DNA from: an uncultured Blastococcus sp. | GTDB lineage: Bacteria > Actinomycetota > Actinomycetes > Mycobacteriales > Geodermatophilaceae | Assembly: GCA_902805535.1 (NCBI GenBank) | Contig: CADCTN010000011.1 | Location: forward strand, 1 to 48,262 | DNA: 48,262 nucleotides | Direction: 5' to 3' | Notes under the pieces: generated by a model | Seen by the model: the letters and a program-made list of their open reading frames with translations, nothing else | Told to the model about the DNA's origin: nothing | The model's database searches: none | Translations under genes and position numbers: made by a program | Part shown: positions 17,082-26,562 of the stretch, piece by piece | How the letters are laid out: every line of letters starts with the position of its first letter | Numbering within the stretch: position 1 is the stretch's first letter

Positions 17082-17870
17082 TCAGGCCGCGGACCGGGCG
17101 TAGGCCGCCGGCGTGGTACCCAGCATCCGGCGGAAGTGGCGGGTCAGGTGCGACTGGTCGGCGAAGCCCGCTGCGCCGGCCACCTCGGCGGCCGGCATGC
17201 CGTCCAGCAGGAGCCGCCGGGCCAGGTCGATCCGCCGCCCGGTGAGGTACCGGTGCGGTGGCAGCCCGTGCCGGCGAGTGAACGCCCGCACGACGTGGGT
17301 CGGGTGGACGCCGAACAGGACCGCGGCGTCGTCCAGCCGGAGCCCGTCGGCCACCCGCGCGTCCAGCAGCTCCCGCACCCGGTCGGCCAGCAGGTCGTCG
17401 CGGACCGTCGGGGCGGGGGCGACCGCGCGGTCGAGGTGCTGGGTCAGCCGCTCCAGCACGAGGGCGAGCCGGCTCTGCGCCTCGAGGTCCTCGGTGTGCG
17501 GGCGCAGCGCTGCGTGCAACCCGGAGATGCGGTGGCGCAGCAGCCGGTCGGCGATCGCCGGCCGGTCCACGGCCGGGCCGACCCGTCCCTCGCCCAGGGT
17601 GCCGGGCGCCAGGTAGAGCACTCGCTTGCGGAAGCCGCCGGGGAACCGCGAACGGCCGTCGTGCGGGACGCCCGGCGGCAGCAGCGTCACCGCCGCCGGG
17701 GAGGCACCGTGGGCGTGCCGGTCGAGCTCGTAGGCGACCGCGCCGTCGTCGACCAGGAGCAGCGTCCACGCGTCGTGGGTGTGCGGCGGGTAGACGTGAT
17801 CGGTGAACGAGGCGTGGAAGACCTCGGTCAGACCGGGGACGGCCGGGTGCCAGGCCACCACCTCGCTCAC
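17082..17870 (-). CDS. AraC-family transcriptional regulator
   Basis: Cupin-like N-terminus plus AraC HTH LGTTPAAYARS, HLTRHFRRM, VHPTHVVRAFTRRHGLPPHRYLTGRRIDLARRLLL. Confidence 0.9.
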   Translation of the reverse strand: MSEVVAWHPAVPGLTEVFHASFTDHVYPPHTHDAWTLLLVDDGAVAYELDRHAHGASPAAVTLLPPGVPHDGRSRFPGGFRKRVLYLAPGTLGEGRVGPAVDRPAIADRLLRHRISGLHAALRPHTEDLEAQSRLALVLERLTQHLDRAVAPAPTVRDDLLADRVRELLDARVADGLRLDDAAVLFGVHPTHVVRAFTRRHGLPPHRYLTGRRIDLARRLLLDGMPAAEVAGAAGFADQSHLTRHFRRMLGTTPAAYARSAA

Positions 17871-17920
17871 GGTCAGGAACGTACAAGACCCCGCGGCCCA
17901 GGGGTCCCACGCTGAGCGGC

Positions 17921-18352
17921 ATGGACACCCCCGACGAGCCGCCCCGCTGGCCCACGAAGATCGCCGTCCTCCTCCGGTCGGACCTCGCCCCGTGGCAGGC
18001 CTTGAACGTCACCGCGTTCCTGGTCAGCGGGATCGCCGCCACCGGACCCGAGCTGGTCGGCGAGCCCTACGAGGATGCCGACGGCACCGGCTACCTGCCG
18101 ATGCTCCGCCAGCCGGTGCTCGTGCTGAGCGGGCCGGGCGAGCTGCTCGGCACCGCTCGCACCCGGGCCCTCGACCGCGGCCTGCGGCCCGCAGTCTTCA
18201 CCGCCGAGCTGTTCGCCACCCCGGGCGACGTGCAGAACCGGGCGGCGGTGCGCGCGGTGCCGGGAGCGATGCTGGATCTCGTGGGGCTGGCCGTGCACGG
18301 CCCGAGGAACGCCGTCGACAAGGTCATGAAGGGCGCCCGCATGCACCCCTGA
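17921..18352 (+). CDS. DUF2000-family protein
   Basis: KIAVLLRSDLAPWQALNVTAFLVSGIAA...GTGYLPMLRQPVLVLSG; divergent to the AraC gene. Confidence 0.75.
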   Translation: MDTPDEPPRWPTKIAVLLRSDLAPWQALNVTAFLVSGIAATGPELVGEPYEDADGTGYLPMLRQPVLVLSGPGELLGTARTRALDRGLRPAVFTAELFATPGDVQNRAAVRAVPGAMLDLVGLAVHGPRNAVDKVMKGARMHP

Positions 18353-18446
18353 GCGCTGCCTCAAGTCAGCCCCGAGTGCATCCGAGCCGATCGACAGCGA
18401 CTCCCGTCATGGTCGTCCCCGACCCCACTCGACGAGGAGAACCACG

Positions 18447-19073
18447 ATGGCTTCCCAGACCTACCCCACCCCGTCCGCCCCGCAGTACGGCCCGCCGAAC
18501 TACGGCCCGCCCGGCGGCTACCCGCCGGCACCCGCACGGCGCCGGCGCACCGGGGCCATCGTCGGCGGGGTCATCGCCGCGGTGCTGGTGCTGGGCGGGC
18601 TCGTCGTCGGCGCCCTCGTCTGGTTCGGCAGCACGGTGCTGGACACCGCCGAGGCCGAACGCCAGATCGGGCAGCTGACGCAGGACCAGGCCGGCGTCGC
18701 GCCGACCGACGTCTCCTGCCCGGCCGACATCGAGGCCGAGTCGGGGGCGACCTTCACCTGCAGCGCGAACCTGGAGGACCAGCCGATCTCCTTCACCATC
18801 ACGCAGACCGACGACGAGGGCAACGTGCAGATCGACAGCGACAACACCTTCGTCGACGTGGGCGTCGTCGAGGCGTCGCTGGACGAGCAGCTCGGCGAGG
18901 TGGCCGGCGTCGCCGTCGTCAGCACCTGCGACACCGGCGGGCACTCCGTGCTCGTGGACGCGGTGGGGACGCCGATCTCCTGCTCCGTGGCGAACGCCGA
19001 GGACGCGACGGACACCATCGACGTGGTGGCGACGGTGGACGAGAGCGGCGCGGTCTCCTACGAGGTGGCCTGA
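18447..19073 (+). CDS. DUF4333-like membrane-anchored protein with proline/tyrosine-rich N-terminus
   Basis: YGPPNYGPPGGYPPAPARRRR then TM then DVSCPADIEAESGATFTCSANLEDQPISFTITQTDDEGNVQID. Confidence 0.7.
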   Translation: MASQTYPTPSAPQYGPPNYGPPGGYPPAPARRRRTGAIVGGVIAAVLVLGGLVVGALVWFGSTVLDTAEAERQIGQLTQDQAGVAPTDVSCPADIEAESGATFTCSANLEDQPISFTITQTDDEGNVQIDSDNTFVDVGVVEASLDEQLGEVAGVAVVSTCDTGGHSVLVDAVGTPISCSVANAEDATDTIDVVATVDESGAVSYEVA

Positions 19074-19143
19074 CGTCGCATCCGATCGCCGGCCGCTCCG
19101 CGAACTCCGGGAGGACAGTGGCGGAGGCGGGAAGGAGCGGCGG

Positions 19144-20904
19144 ATGCGCGATCGGACGGCGGACGTCGTCTCCGGCCTGCTTCCGCAGCTGACCCCCGCT
19201 GCCGTCCTCCTCACCGACGACCCGGCCGACGCGGTCCGGCTCCTGGGGACGGCGCTCGGCGCGCCGCGGGCGCTCGACGGCCCGGAGGCCGCCCGTCGTG
19301 CCCTCGCCCGTCAGGTGCTGCGCCGGCCGCGATGGTCGGTGGAGCAGGTCGTCGGGTCGACGGAGCCGCCGCCGGACGACGACACCGCCCTGGCGGCCGC
19401 CCTGCGCGCGCTGCCGGAGCGACAGCGGGTCGCCGTCGTCCTGGACGGGGTCGGGTCCGGCGAGGCGCGGGCTGCCATGGCCCGGCTCGGGGCGGACCTG
19501 GCCCGCCTCGACGAGGACGGCCGCCGCGAGCGCGAGGAGGCAGCCTCGACGTACCGGGCCCCGGGCTCGGCGCCGGCTCCCGACCGGACCGCGCCCGCGC
19601 TGCCGGAACGGCTGGCGCGGCTCGCCGCCGGACGTCCGCTCCCCCCGACGGCCGAGGAGACGATCGTCGGCGCGGTCATCGAGGCCTCGGGCATGCGTCG
19701 CCGGCGCCGCGTGCTGGCCGTCGCGGGAGCGGTCGTCGCCGGCCTGCTCCTCGGACTGGTGCCGATGCTCCCCCAGGGGCCCGCCGACGCGCCCACCGTC
19801 TACGGAGGGCCGACCAGCGGTTCGCTGGCGCAGGACGACCGGTTCCTCCGCGCCGTGGCCGAGGCACCCTGGCCGGGCGCGACGACGGACGACCGGCGCG
19901 TCGTCTTCGCCGCGGACGTTCCCGGCGGCCGCTGGGCCCTGGTCGCCGCCGGCGGCACCGCCTCCCGTCCGGCGGCGACCGCCTGGTTCATCGGCCCTCC
20001 CGGTGCCGCACCGGACCGGATGGCCCCGACCTCGGTCCGCACGGCCCCCGACCCGGCGCTGCCCGTGGCACTGACCGATCCGGCGACCGGCGCACTGGTC
20101 GTGCTGGCTCGCCCGGGCGACCGGGTCGCGGTGTCGGCGCGGCCGGTGGTCGGGGCCGACGGCACGATCTCCCGCAGCTTCCGCGGCGTCCCCGCCTCCC
20201 GGGGTGCGGCGGTCGTCGGGCTGGCCCCGGTCCCGGCCTCCGAGGTGAGCGCGGTTCGCCTCCGCGTGCTGCGCGACGGCCGTCGCCTCGACGTGCCGCG
20301 GCCGATCGTCGTCGCCGGCCCCGCAGCGCCTCGCGCCGAGGTGCCCATCACGTCCCTGCGCCCGGGATCGCCGTCCCCGGTCGGCGACGCGGCCGTCGAG
20401 TCCCGCCTGCGCTCGGTGCTCGGTCAGCTGGGCGGGGCCGCCGCCCCGGTCACCTCGCTCTGGTCGGGCGATCTCCCCGGGCCCGTCGACCGCCCGACGC
20501 GGCTCACCGTCCTCGCGGTCGAGCAGCCGTCCGGGGCCGTCGTCGTCACGGCCCCCTACGCCTACGCCCCCGACGCGAGCGGACGATCGCGGCGGTCGTG
20601 GTGCGGCACAGGGGTCCTGCCGGCCGGGGCGCCGCTGGAACAACGGGTCGTCGCCCTGCAGTGCGACTTCCGCGACCTCACCGCGCGCGGCGAGATCTCG
20701 CGGTACCTGGTCGTCGTGGGACCCCGCACGGCGACGGAGGTGCGCCTGCTCGACGACGCCGCGGCGGTCCTGAGCGTGCACCCGCTGGACGACGGGGTCG
20801 CCGTGCTGCGCTCACCCGGGGACGTCGACGAGGTGTCGGTGACCGCCGCGGACGGCGCGACGGCCGAGGCCGTCCCGTTCGTGCACGCCGACCTCGCCGG
20901 CTAG
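19144..20904 (+). CDS. Single-pass membrane protein with sigma-factor-like cytoplasmic N-terminus and large extracytoplasmic region
   Basis: LPERQRVAVVLDGV resembles sigma region 4; RRRRRVLAVAGAVVAGLLLGLVPM TM; ~370-aa C-terminal region of unknown fold; GGAAGGAG RBS. Confidence 0.6.
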   Translation: MRDRTADVVSGLLPQLTPAAVLLTDDPADAVRLLGTALGAPRALDGPEAARRALARQVLRRPRWSVEQVVGSTEPPPDDDTALAAALRALPERQRVAVVLDGVGSGEARAAMARLGADLARLDEDGRREREEAASTYRAPGSAPAPDRTAPALPERLARLAAGRPLPPTAEETIVGAVIEASGMRRRRRVLAVAGAVVAGLLLGLVPMLPQGPADAPTVYGGPTSGSLAQDDRFLRAVAEAPWPGATTDDRRVVFAADVPGGRWALVAAGGTASRPAATAWFIGPPGAAPDRMAPTSVRTAPDPALPVALTDPATGALVVLARPGDRVAVSARPVVGADGTISRSFRGVPASRGAAVVGLAPVPASEVSAVRLRVLRDGRRLDVPRPIVVAGPAAPRAEVPITSLRPGSPSPVGDAAVESRLRSVLGQLGGAAAPVTSLWSGDLPGPVDRPTRLTVLAVEQPSGAVVVTAPYAYAPDASGRSRRSWCGTGVLPAGAPLEQRVVALQCDFRDLTARGEISRYLVVVGPRTATEVRLLDDAAAVLSVHPLDDGVAVLRSPGDVDEVSVTAADGATAEAVPFVHADLAG

Positions 20905-21263
20905 GGGACGTCCGGGACCTCGACGACGACCTGCCCGTCCACCTCGTGCGCGGGGAACAGCCGGAGAGGCGCCGCTCCGCTCGTCGACGCACCGTCGGTC
21001 CACCGGTAGGCGTACTGGTGCAACGGGCACACCAGGACGTCCACGTCGGTGAGGCCGTCGGCCAGCGGACCGCCCGCGTGGGGGCAGGCGGCCTGCGTGG
21101 CGTGCAGCGACCCGTCGCGCAGCCGGAAGACCGCGACCTGCGTGCCGCCGGCGACGAAGGTCCGCCCCTCCCCCGGAGGGATCTCCGCCACCCGGCCGAC
21201 GACGTGCTCGGTCGTCGTCGGGCCGGTCGTCGTCGGGACGGTCGTCAGCTCGGTGATGCTCAT
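20901..21263 (-). CDS. nirD: Nitrite reductase small subunit (Rieske [2Fe-2S])
   Basis: ACPHAGGPLADG...VLVCPLHQYAYRW; overlaps nirB by ATGA. Confidence 0.9.
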   Translation of the reverse strand: MSITELTTVPTTTGPTTTEHVVGRVAEIPPGEGRTFVAGGTQVAVFRLRDGSLHATQAACPHAGGPLADGLTDVDVLVCPLHQYAYRWTDGASTSGAAPLRLFPAHEVDGQVVVEVPDVP

Positions 21264-23803
21264 CGGACGGGCACCTTCGGCAGCGGGACGAGGGGCAGGG
21301 CGGGCCGGAACTGGCCGGGCGTCGCCGGCTGCTTCGCGTCCTGGCCCCACGGGTCGACGTAGGCGTCGATCGACCGCTGCATGCCGGCGTCGAGAGCGGC
21401 GAGGATTCCCTCGCTGTCCTCGAGCAGCACCTGCTTGATCGTCTCCAGCCCGATGCGGGGCACGAAGTCGTACGTGCGCTCCAGCCAGTTGGCGTTCTCC
21501 CGGTAGTACTGCATGAATCGGCCGGCCAGCGTGATCACCGCCTCCGGGGAGTCGACGGTGGCCAGCAGGTCGCCCTTGCGGACCGAGGCACCGGCGGCCC
21601 CGCCGACGTAGACCTCCCACCTGCCGTTGCCGACCGCCACGACGCCGACGTCCTTGACGTAGGCCTCGGCGCAGTTGCGGGGGCAGCCCACGACGGCGAG
21701 CTTCATCTTCGCCGGGCTCTCGATGCCCTGGAACCGGGTCTCGAGGTCGATGCCGAGCTGGGTGGAGTCGCCCAGCCCGAAGCGGCAGAAGTCGCTGCCG
21801 ACGCAGGTCTTCACCGTGCGGAAGCTCTTGCCGTAGGCGTAGCCCGACGGCATGCCGAGGTCCTCCCACATGGCGGGGAGGTCCTCCTTGCGCACGCCGA
21901 GCAGGTCGATCCGCTGGCCCCCGGTCACCTTGACCATCGGGACCTCGTACTTCTCGGCCACCTCGGCGATCCTCCGCAGCTGGGCCGGGGTGGTGACGCC
22001 GCCCTTCATCTGCGGGACGACGGAGAACGTGCCGTCACGCTGGATGTTGCCGTGGACGCGGTCGTTGATGAACTCGCCGTCCTTCTCGGGCAGGTGGTCC
22101 CGACCCCAGATCATCTTCAGCAGCGAGGTGAGGCCCATCTTCGACTTCGCGTCGTCCTTTCCCCCGGGCGCCAGCGCCGCGAAGACGGCGGAGACGCTGC
22201 GCAGGTCCTGCTCCCGGATGGCGGCCATGAGCTCCGGCTTGGCCATCGGGATGCCGGGCACGTACCAGGACGCCGCCGGGTCCACGGTGAGCTCGCCGTC
22301 GGCGGCCCACTCGACGATCTGCTCGACCAGGGACCTGCACGACCCGCAGCCCTTGCCGGCCCGGGTGCGGTCCATGACCTCGCCGACACTCGAGCAGCCG
22401 CCGGAGACGGCGCCGCAGATGTCGCTCTTGGACACCCCGTTGCAGTTGCAGACCTGCGACTCGGCCGGCATCTCCGCCACGCCCACCTCCTCCGCGCCGT
22501 CGGAGAGGTCGACCAGCAGCCGGATCCGCTCCTCGGGCAGGGGCGCTCCCCGGTCGAAGGCCTGGGTGAGGAAGGCGACCTTGCGGGTGTCACCGAGGAG
22601 GGTGGCGCCGACCAGCTTGTCGTCGCGGATGACCACCGACAGGTGCACGCCGCGTCTGGGCTCGGAGATCACCAGGACCTCGTCGTCGTCCCGCTCGGGG
22701 GTGTTGATCCCCATGACGGCGACGTCGACGCCGGCGACCTTGAGCTTCGTCGCCGTCCGGCTGCCGTGGTACTCCGCGCCGGGGTCGGTGCCGGTGAGCA
22801 GGTCGGCCAGGACCTTCGCGTGCTCCCAGGCGGGGGCGACGAGCCCGTAGACCTCGCCGCGGTGCTGGGCGCACTCGCCGATCGCGTAGACGTCGGGGTC
22901 GTCGGTGCGCAGCTGGTCGTCGACGACGATGCCGCGCTCGACCTCCAGCCCCGACCGGACGCCGATGTCGGTGTTCGGCCGCACGCCCGCGGCGACGACC
23001 AGGAGGTCCGCCTCGATCTGCCGGCCGTCGGCCAGGCCGACCCCGCGCACGCGGTCGCCCCCGATGACCTCGGTGGCGAAGACGTCCAGGTGGACGGTGA
23101 TGCCGAGCGATTCGACGCTCTTCTTGAGGATGGCCCCCGCCTCGGGGTCCAGCTGGACGTTCATCAGGTACGGGGCCGCGTGCACGAGCTCGACGTGCAG
23201 GCCGTGGCCCTGCAGGGCGCGCGCGGCCTCGAGGCCGAGCAGCCCGCCGCCCATGACGACGGCGCGCCGGCAGGTGCCGGTCGCCGCGAGCATCGCCCGT
23301 GTCTCGTCGATGGTGCGGAACCCGTACACGCCCGGCAGCAGGCCGCCGTCCTCGGCGCGGACGCCCTTCATGGGCGGGACGAACGAGTAGCTGCCGGTGG
23401 CCAGCACGAGGTGGTCGTACGGGGTGGCGGTGCCGTCGGCGGCGTGGACGACCTTCGCGGCGGTGTCGATCTTGTCCGCCCGGACCCCGGCCCGCAGGAC
23501 CACGCCGTTGTCGGCGTACCAGTCGTGGCTGTTGAGGACGATGTCGTCCTCGTGCTCCTCACCGGCGAGGACCGGCGACAGCATGATCCGGTTGTAGTTG
23601 CCGTGCGGCTCGTCGCCGAGGACGGTGATCCGGAACTGGTCACCCCCGCCGCGCTCGAGCACCTCCTCCACGAAGCGGGCGCCGGCCATGCCGTTGCCGA
23701 CCACGACGAGGCGGTCGCGGGTGTCGATCCCGTCGTCGATGTGCAGGGCGGTGAGGCCCTCGGGGCGGCCGCCCAGGATTCCGCGGGTCGGGGCCATCGT
23801 CAT
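21260..23803 (-). CDS. nirB: Nitrite reductase large subunit
   Basis: LVVVGNGMAGARFVEEVL FAD domain; VCNCNGVSKSDICGAV (BFD-like 2Fe-2S); TCVGSDFCRFG and VVGCPRNCAEAYVKD siroheme/4Fe-4S motifs. Confidence 0.95.
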   Translation of the reverse strand: MTMAPTRGILGGRPEGLTALHIDDGIDTRDRLVVVGNGMAGARFVEEVLERGGGDQFRITVLGDEPHGNYNRIMLSPVLAGEEHEDDIVLNSHDWYADNGVVLRAGVRADKIDTAAKVVHAADGTATPYDHLVLATGSYSFVPPMKGVRAEDGGLLPGVYGFRTIDETRAMLAATGTCRRAVVMGGGLLGLEAARALQGHGLHVELVHAAPYLMNVQLDPEAGAILKKSVESLGITVHLDVFATEVIGGDRVRGVGLADGRQIEADLLVVAAGVRPNTDIGVRSGLEVERGIVVDDQLRTDDPDVYAIGECAQHRGEVYGLVAPAWEHAKVLADLLTGTDPGAEYHGSRTATKLKVAGVDVAVMGINTPERDDDEVLVISEPRRGVHLSVVIRDDKLVGATLLGDTRKVAFLTQAFDRGAPLPEERIRLLVDLSDGAEEVGVAEMPAESQVCNCNGVSKSDICGAVSGGCSSVGEVMDRTRAGKGCGSCRSLVEQIVEWAADGELTVDPAASWYVPGIPMAKPELMAAIREQDLRSVSAVFAALAPGGKDDAKSKMGLTSLLKMIWGRDHLPEKDGEFINDRVHGNIQRDGTFSVVPQMKGGVTTPAQLRRIAEVAEKYEVPMVKVTGGQRIDLLGVRKEDLPAMWEDLGMPSGYAYGKSFRTVKTCVGSDFCRFGLGDSTQLGIDLETRFQGIESPAKMKLAVVGCPRNCAEAYVKDVGVVAVGNGRWEVYVGGAAGASVRKGDLLATVDSPEAVITLAGRFMQYYRENANWLERTYDFVPRIGLETIKQVLLEDSEGILAALDAGMQRSIDAYVDPWGQDAKQPATPGQFRPALPLVPLPKVPVR

Positions 23804-26406
23804 CAGACCTCCACCAGCCCGAGATCGAGCACGAGTTCGCCGGTGACGCCCTCCGGCGCGGCCGCGTGCAGCTCGACGACGGTGCCGCCGGGCATGTCCT
23901 CCACCACGCGCAGCGGCACGTGGACGTCGCCCTTCGCGCCGATCGGGAACCAGCGCATCGGCTCGCCGTCGCGCACCAGCAGCACGTAGACGAGCTCGCC
24001 GGTGGAGTTGCCGCCGCGGAAGTACAGCGCCTGCGCGGACTGCCCGTGGGGGACGGTGTAGCGCAGCGCGGCGTCGACCGGACCCGGCTTGGACAGGCCC
24101 TCGCCGGTGATCGGGAAGACGCCTTGCAGGAAGCGTGGGGTGCTCTTCACGCGGGTGCTCCTCTTCCGGGTGGGGTGGCGCGGTTCGGGGGCGGACGGCA
24201 GCCGGTGGTCCCGGGGCTGCGGCTGGGTCGTGGCGGCCGGCGGGGCGATGAGCTCGGCAGGTCCGTCCACGCGGGCGACGGCGACGGCGCAGACCTTGAA
24301 GGCCGGCATCTTCGAGATGGGGTCGAGCGCGTCGGCGTCGGTGAGGGCGTTGGCGCTGGAGCCGCCGCCCCAGTGGAAGGGCGCGAAGACGACGTCGGGG
24401 CGGACCGTGTCGGTGACCAGCGCGTGGAAGCGTGCCCGCCCGCGGCGGGTGGTCAGCTCGACGACGTCGTCGGCACGGATGCCCAGGCGCCGGGCGAGGT
24501 CGGGGTGCAGCTCGGCGCGGGGGGTCGGGGCGATCAGCTGCAGGCTGCGGGTGCGGCGGGTCTGCGTGCCGGACTGGTACTGCGCGAGGATCCGCCCGGT
24601 CGTGAGGACGTACGGGTAGTCGGCGTCGGGCCGCTCGTGGGCGTCGACGTGCTCCACCCGCAGGAACCGGGCCCGGCCGTCGGGGGTGGCGAACCGCTCG
24701 GTGAACAGCCGCGGGGTGCCGGGGTGGGTCGCGCCGTTCTCCGAGGTGGCCGGGCACGGCCAGAAGACGCCCTGCTCGTCGTCGATGCGCCGGTAGCTGA
24801 TCCCGGAGTAGTCGGCCGCTCCCCCGGCGCTGGCCCGGCGGAGCTCCTCGAACACCGTCTCCGGGTCGCCGCTGAAGAAGCTGCCCCGGCCGAGCCGGTC
24901 GGCCAGCGTCGCCAGCAGCTGCAGGTCGTCGGGGACGCCGGACGGCGCGTCGAGCGCCTTCCGGCGGCGGATGACCCGGCCCTCGACGTTGGTCATCGTC
25001 CCGTCCTCCTCCGCCCACATGGCGCTGGGCAGGACGACGTCGGCGAGCTCGGCGGTCTCGGACAGGAAGAAGTCGCTGACGGCGAGGAAGTCGAGGTCGC
25101 GCAGCCGGCTGATGACCCGCCGGGCGTCGGGCGCGCTGACCGCCACGTTGGACGCGAGCACGAGCAGGGTGCGCACGCCGCCGTCGGTGCCGAGCGCGTC
25201 CAGCAGCTCGAAGGCCGACTTCCCGGGCATCGGCAGGTCGTCGGGGTCGACGCCCCAGACGGCGGCGACGTGGGCCCGGGCGGCCGGGTCCGTCAGCGAG
25301 CGGTAGCCGGGGAGCTGGTCGGCCTTCTGCCCGTGCTCGCGGCCGCCCTGGCCGTTGCCCTGGCCGGTGACGGTGCCCCAGCCGCTGCCCGGGCGGCCGG
25401 GCAGTCCCAGGGCGAGGGCCAGGTTGATCCAGGCCTGGGCCGTGTCGGTGCCGCTGCGGTGCTGCTCGGCGCCGCGCGCGGTCAGGACGATGGCCTTCTC
25501 CGCCCGGGCCAGTGCGAAGACGGTGCGCCGCTGGTCGGCCACGGGCACGCCGGTGAGCCGCTCGACCCGGTCGGGCCAGTAGGCGGCGACGCCTGCCTTG
25601 ACGTCGTCGAATCCCGTGGTGCGCTCGGCGACGTACCCGTCGTCGACCAGCCCCTCGGCGAGCGCGATGTGCAGCAGGCCGTTGGCCAGGGCCAGGTCGG
25701 TGCCCGGCAGCGGCTGCAGGTGCAGCTCGGCGTTCCGGGCGGTCGCGGTGCGCCGGGGGTCGACGACGACGTGCGTCGCCCCGCGCTCGCGGCCGGCGTC
25801 GAAGTACTGCATCGCCGGCGGCATCGTGTCGGCCGGGTTGCTGCCGACCAGCACGACGACGTCGGCCCCGGCGATGTCGGAGAGCGGGAAGGGCATCCCG
25901 CGGTCGAGGCCGAACGCCCGGTTCGCGGCACCGGCGGCCGACGACATGCAGAAGCGGCCGTTGTAGTCGATGGCGCTGGTGCGGAGCGCCACCCGGGCGA
26001 ACTTCCCGAACTGGTAGGCCTGCTCGTTGGTCAGCGATCCCCCACCGAAGCAGCCCACGGCGTCGCGGCCGTACCGGGCCTGGGTCCGCTCGATCGCGTC
26101 GACCAGCCGGCCGAGCGCGTCGTCCCAGGTGGCCTCGACCAACGGGCTCGTGCGGTCACCCGGGGTGGCGCGGACCAACGGGCGGAGCAGGCGCTCGGGG
26201 TGGTCGAGCAGCTCGGTGGACGACCACCCCTTGGAGCACAGGCCGCCCTTGTTGGTGGGGAAGTCGGCCGGCACGAGCGTGGCGGGGCGGTCGCCGGCGG
26301 TCACGTCCATCCCGCACTGCAGGGAGCAGTACGGGCAGTGCGTCAGCGTCGTGCGGGTCGTGCCGGCCCCTCGGACGGGCGACTCGGGGGACACTGCGGC
26401 GGGCAC
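23803..26406 (-). CDS. nasA: Assimilatory nitrate reductase (molybdopterin oxidoreductase) with in-frame C-terminal extension
   Basis: THCPYCSLQCGMDV...LCSKGW 4Fe-4S; VGSNPADTMPPAMQYFDAGRERGATHVVVDPRRTATA; C-terminal VKSTPRFLQGVFPITGEGLSKPGPVDAALRYTVPHGQSAQALYFRGGNSTGELVYVLLV... GTG at 26406 or 26394. The track ORF to 28122 is over-extended. Confidence 0.88.
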   Translation of the reverse strand: MPAAVSPESPVRGAGTTRTTLTHCPYCSLQCGMDVTAGDRPATLVPADFPTNKGGLCSKGWSSTELLDHPERLLRPLVRATPGDRTSPLVEATWDDALGRLVDAIERTQARYGRDAVGCFGGGSLTNEQAYQFGKFARVALRTSAIDYNGRFCMSSAAGAANRAFGLDRGMPFPLSDIAGADVVVLVGSNPADTMPPAMQYFDAGRERGATHVVVDPRRTATARNAELHLQPLPGTDLALANGLLHIALAEGLVDDGYVAERTTGFDDVKAGVAAYWPDRVERLTGVPVADQRRTVFALARAEKAIVLTARGAEQHRSGTDTAQAWINLALALGLPGRPGSGWGTVTGQGNGQGGREHGQKADQLPGYRSLTDPAARAHVAAVWGVDPDDLPMPGKSAFELLDALGTDGGVRTLLVLASNVAVSAPDARRVISRLRDLDFLAVSDFFLSETAELADVVLPSAMWAEEDGTMTNVEGRVIRRRKALDAPSGVPDDLQLLATLADRLGRGSFFSGDPETVFEELRRASAGGAADYSGISYRRIDDEQGVFWPCPATSENGATHPGTPRLFTERFATPDGRARFLRVEHVDAHERPDADYPYVLTTGRILAQYQSGTQTRRTRSLQLIAPTPRAELHPDLARRLGIRADDVVELTTRRGRARFHALVTDTVRPDVVFAPFHWGGGSSANALTDADALDPISKMPAFKVCAVAVARVDGPAELIAPPAATTQPQPRDHRLPSAPEPRHPTRKRSTRVKSTPRFLQGVFPITGEGLSKPGPVDAALRYTVPHGQSAQALYFRGGNSTGELVYVLLVRDGEPMRWFPIGAKGDVHVPLRVVEDMPGGTVVELHAAAPEGVTGELVLDLGLVEV

Positions 26407-26562
26407 GCAACCGAGAGTCGGTGGTCGTCGTTTCCCCGGATGGGCACCGGCGTCAACGCTGGGTTCCGAGGACCTCACAGGGGGGCGGCTCCCGCTGTGC
26501 GCTGCGCACCGGCGCAGGATGGGGCACCCAGGGGGCCGTACACGGGGGCTGAGGAGTTGGTC

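Noticed and set aside
18447-18535. Proline/tyrosine/glycine-rich N-terminus of the DUF4333 protein as a repeat system
   Set aside because: Common low-complexity cytoplasmic tail in actinobacterial membrane proteins.
21260-25018. Continuous 1252-aa minus ORF suggesting a NirB fusion
   Set aside because: The part upstream of 23803 is out of frame with nasA coding; NirB starts at MTMAPTRGILGG, overlapping the nasA stop.
23866-26562. 1167-aa plus-strand ORF antisense to nasA, in frame with the TetR gene
   Set aside because: The N-terminal ~900 aa is antisense to nasA; only the C-terminal part from 26563 is a real TetR.
26407-26562. GlnR/NnaR binding box between nasA and tetR
   Set aside because: Only a weak half-match to GTnAC-N6-GAAAC (GTTGAC...GGAAAC) with wrong spacing; not good enough to call.
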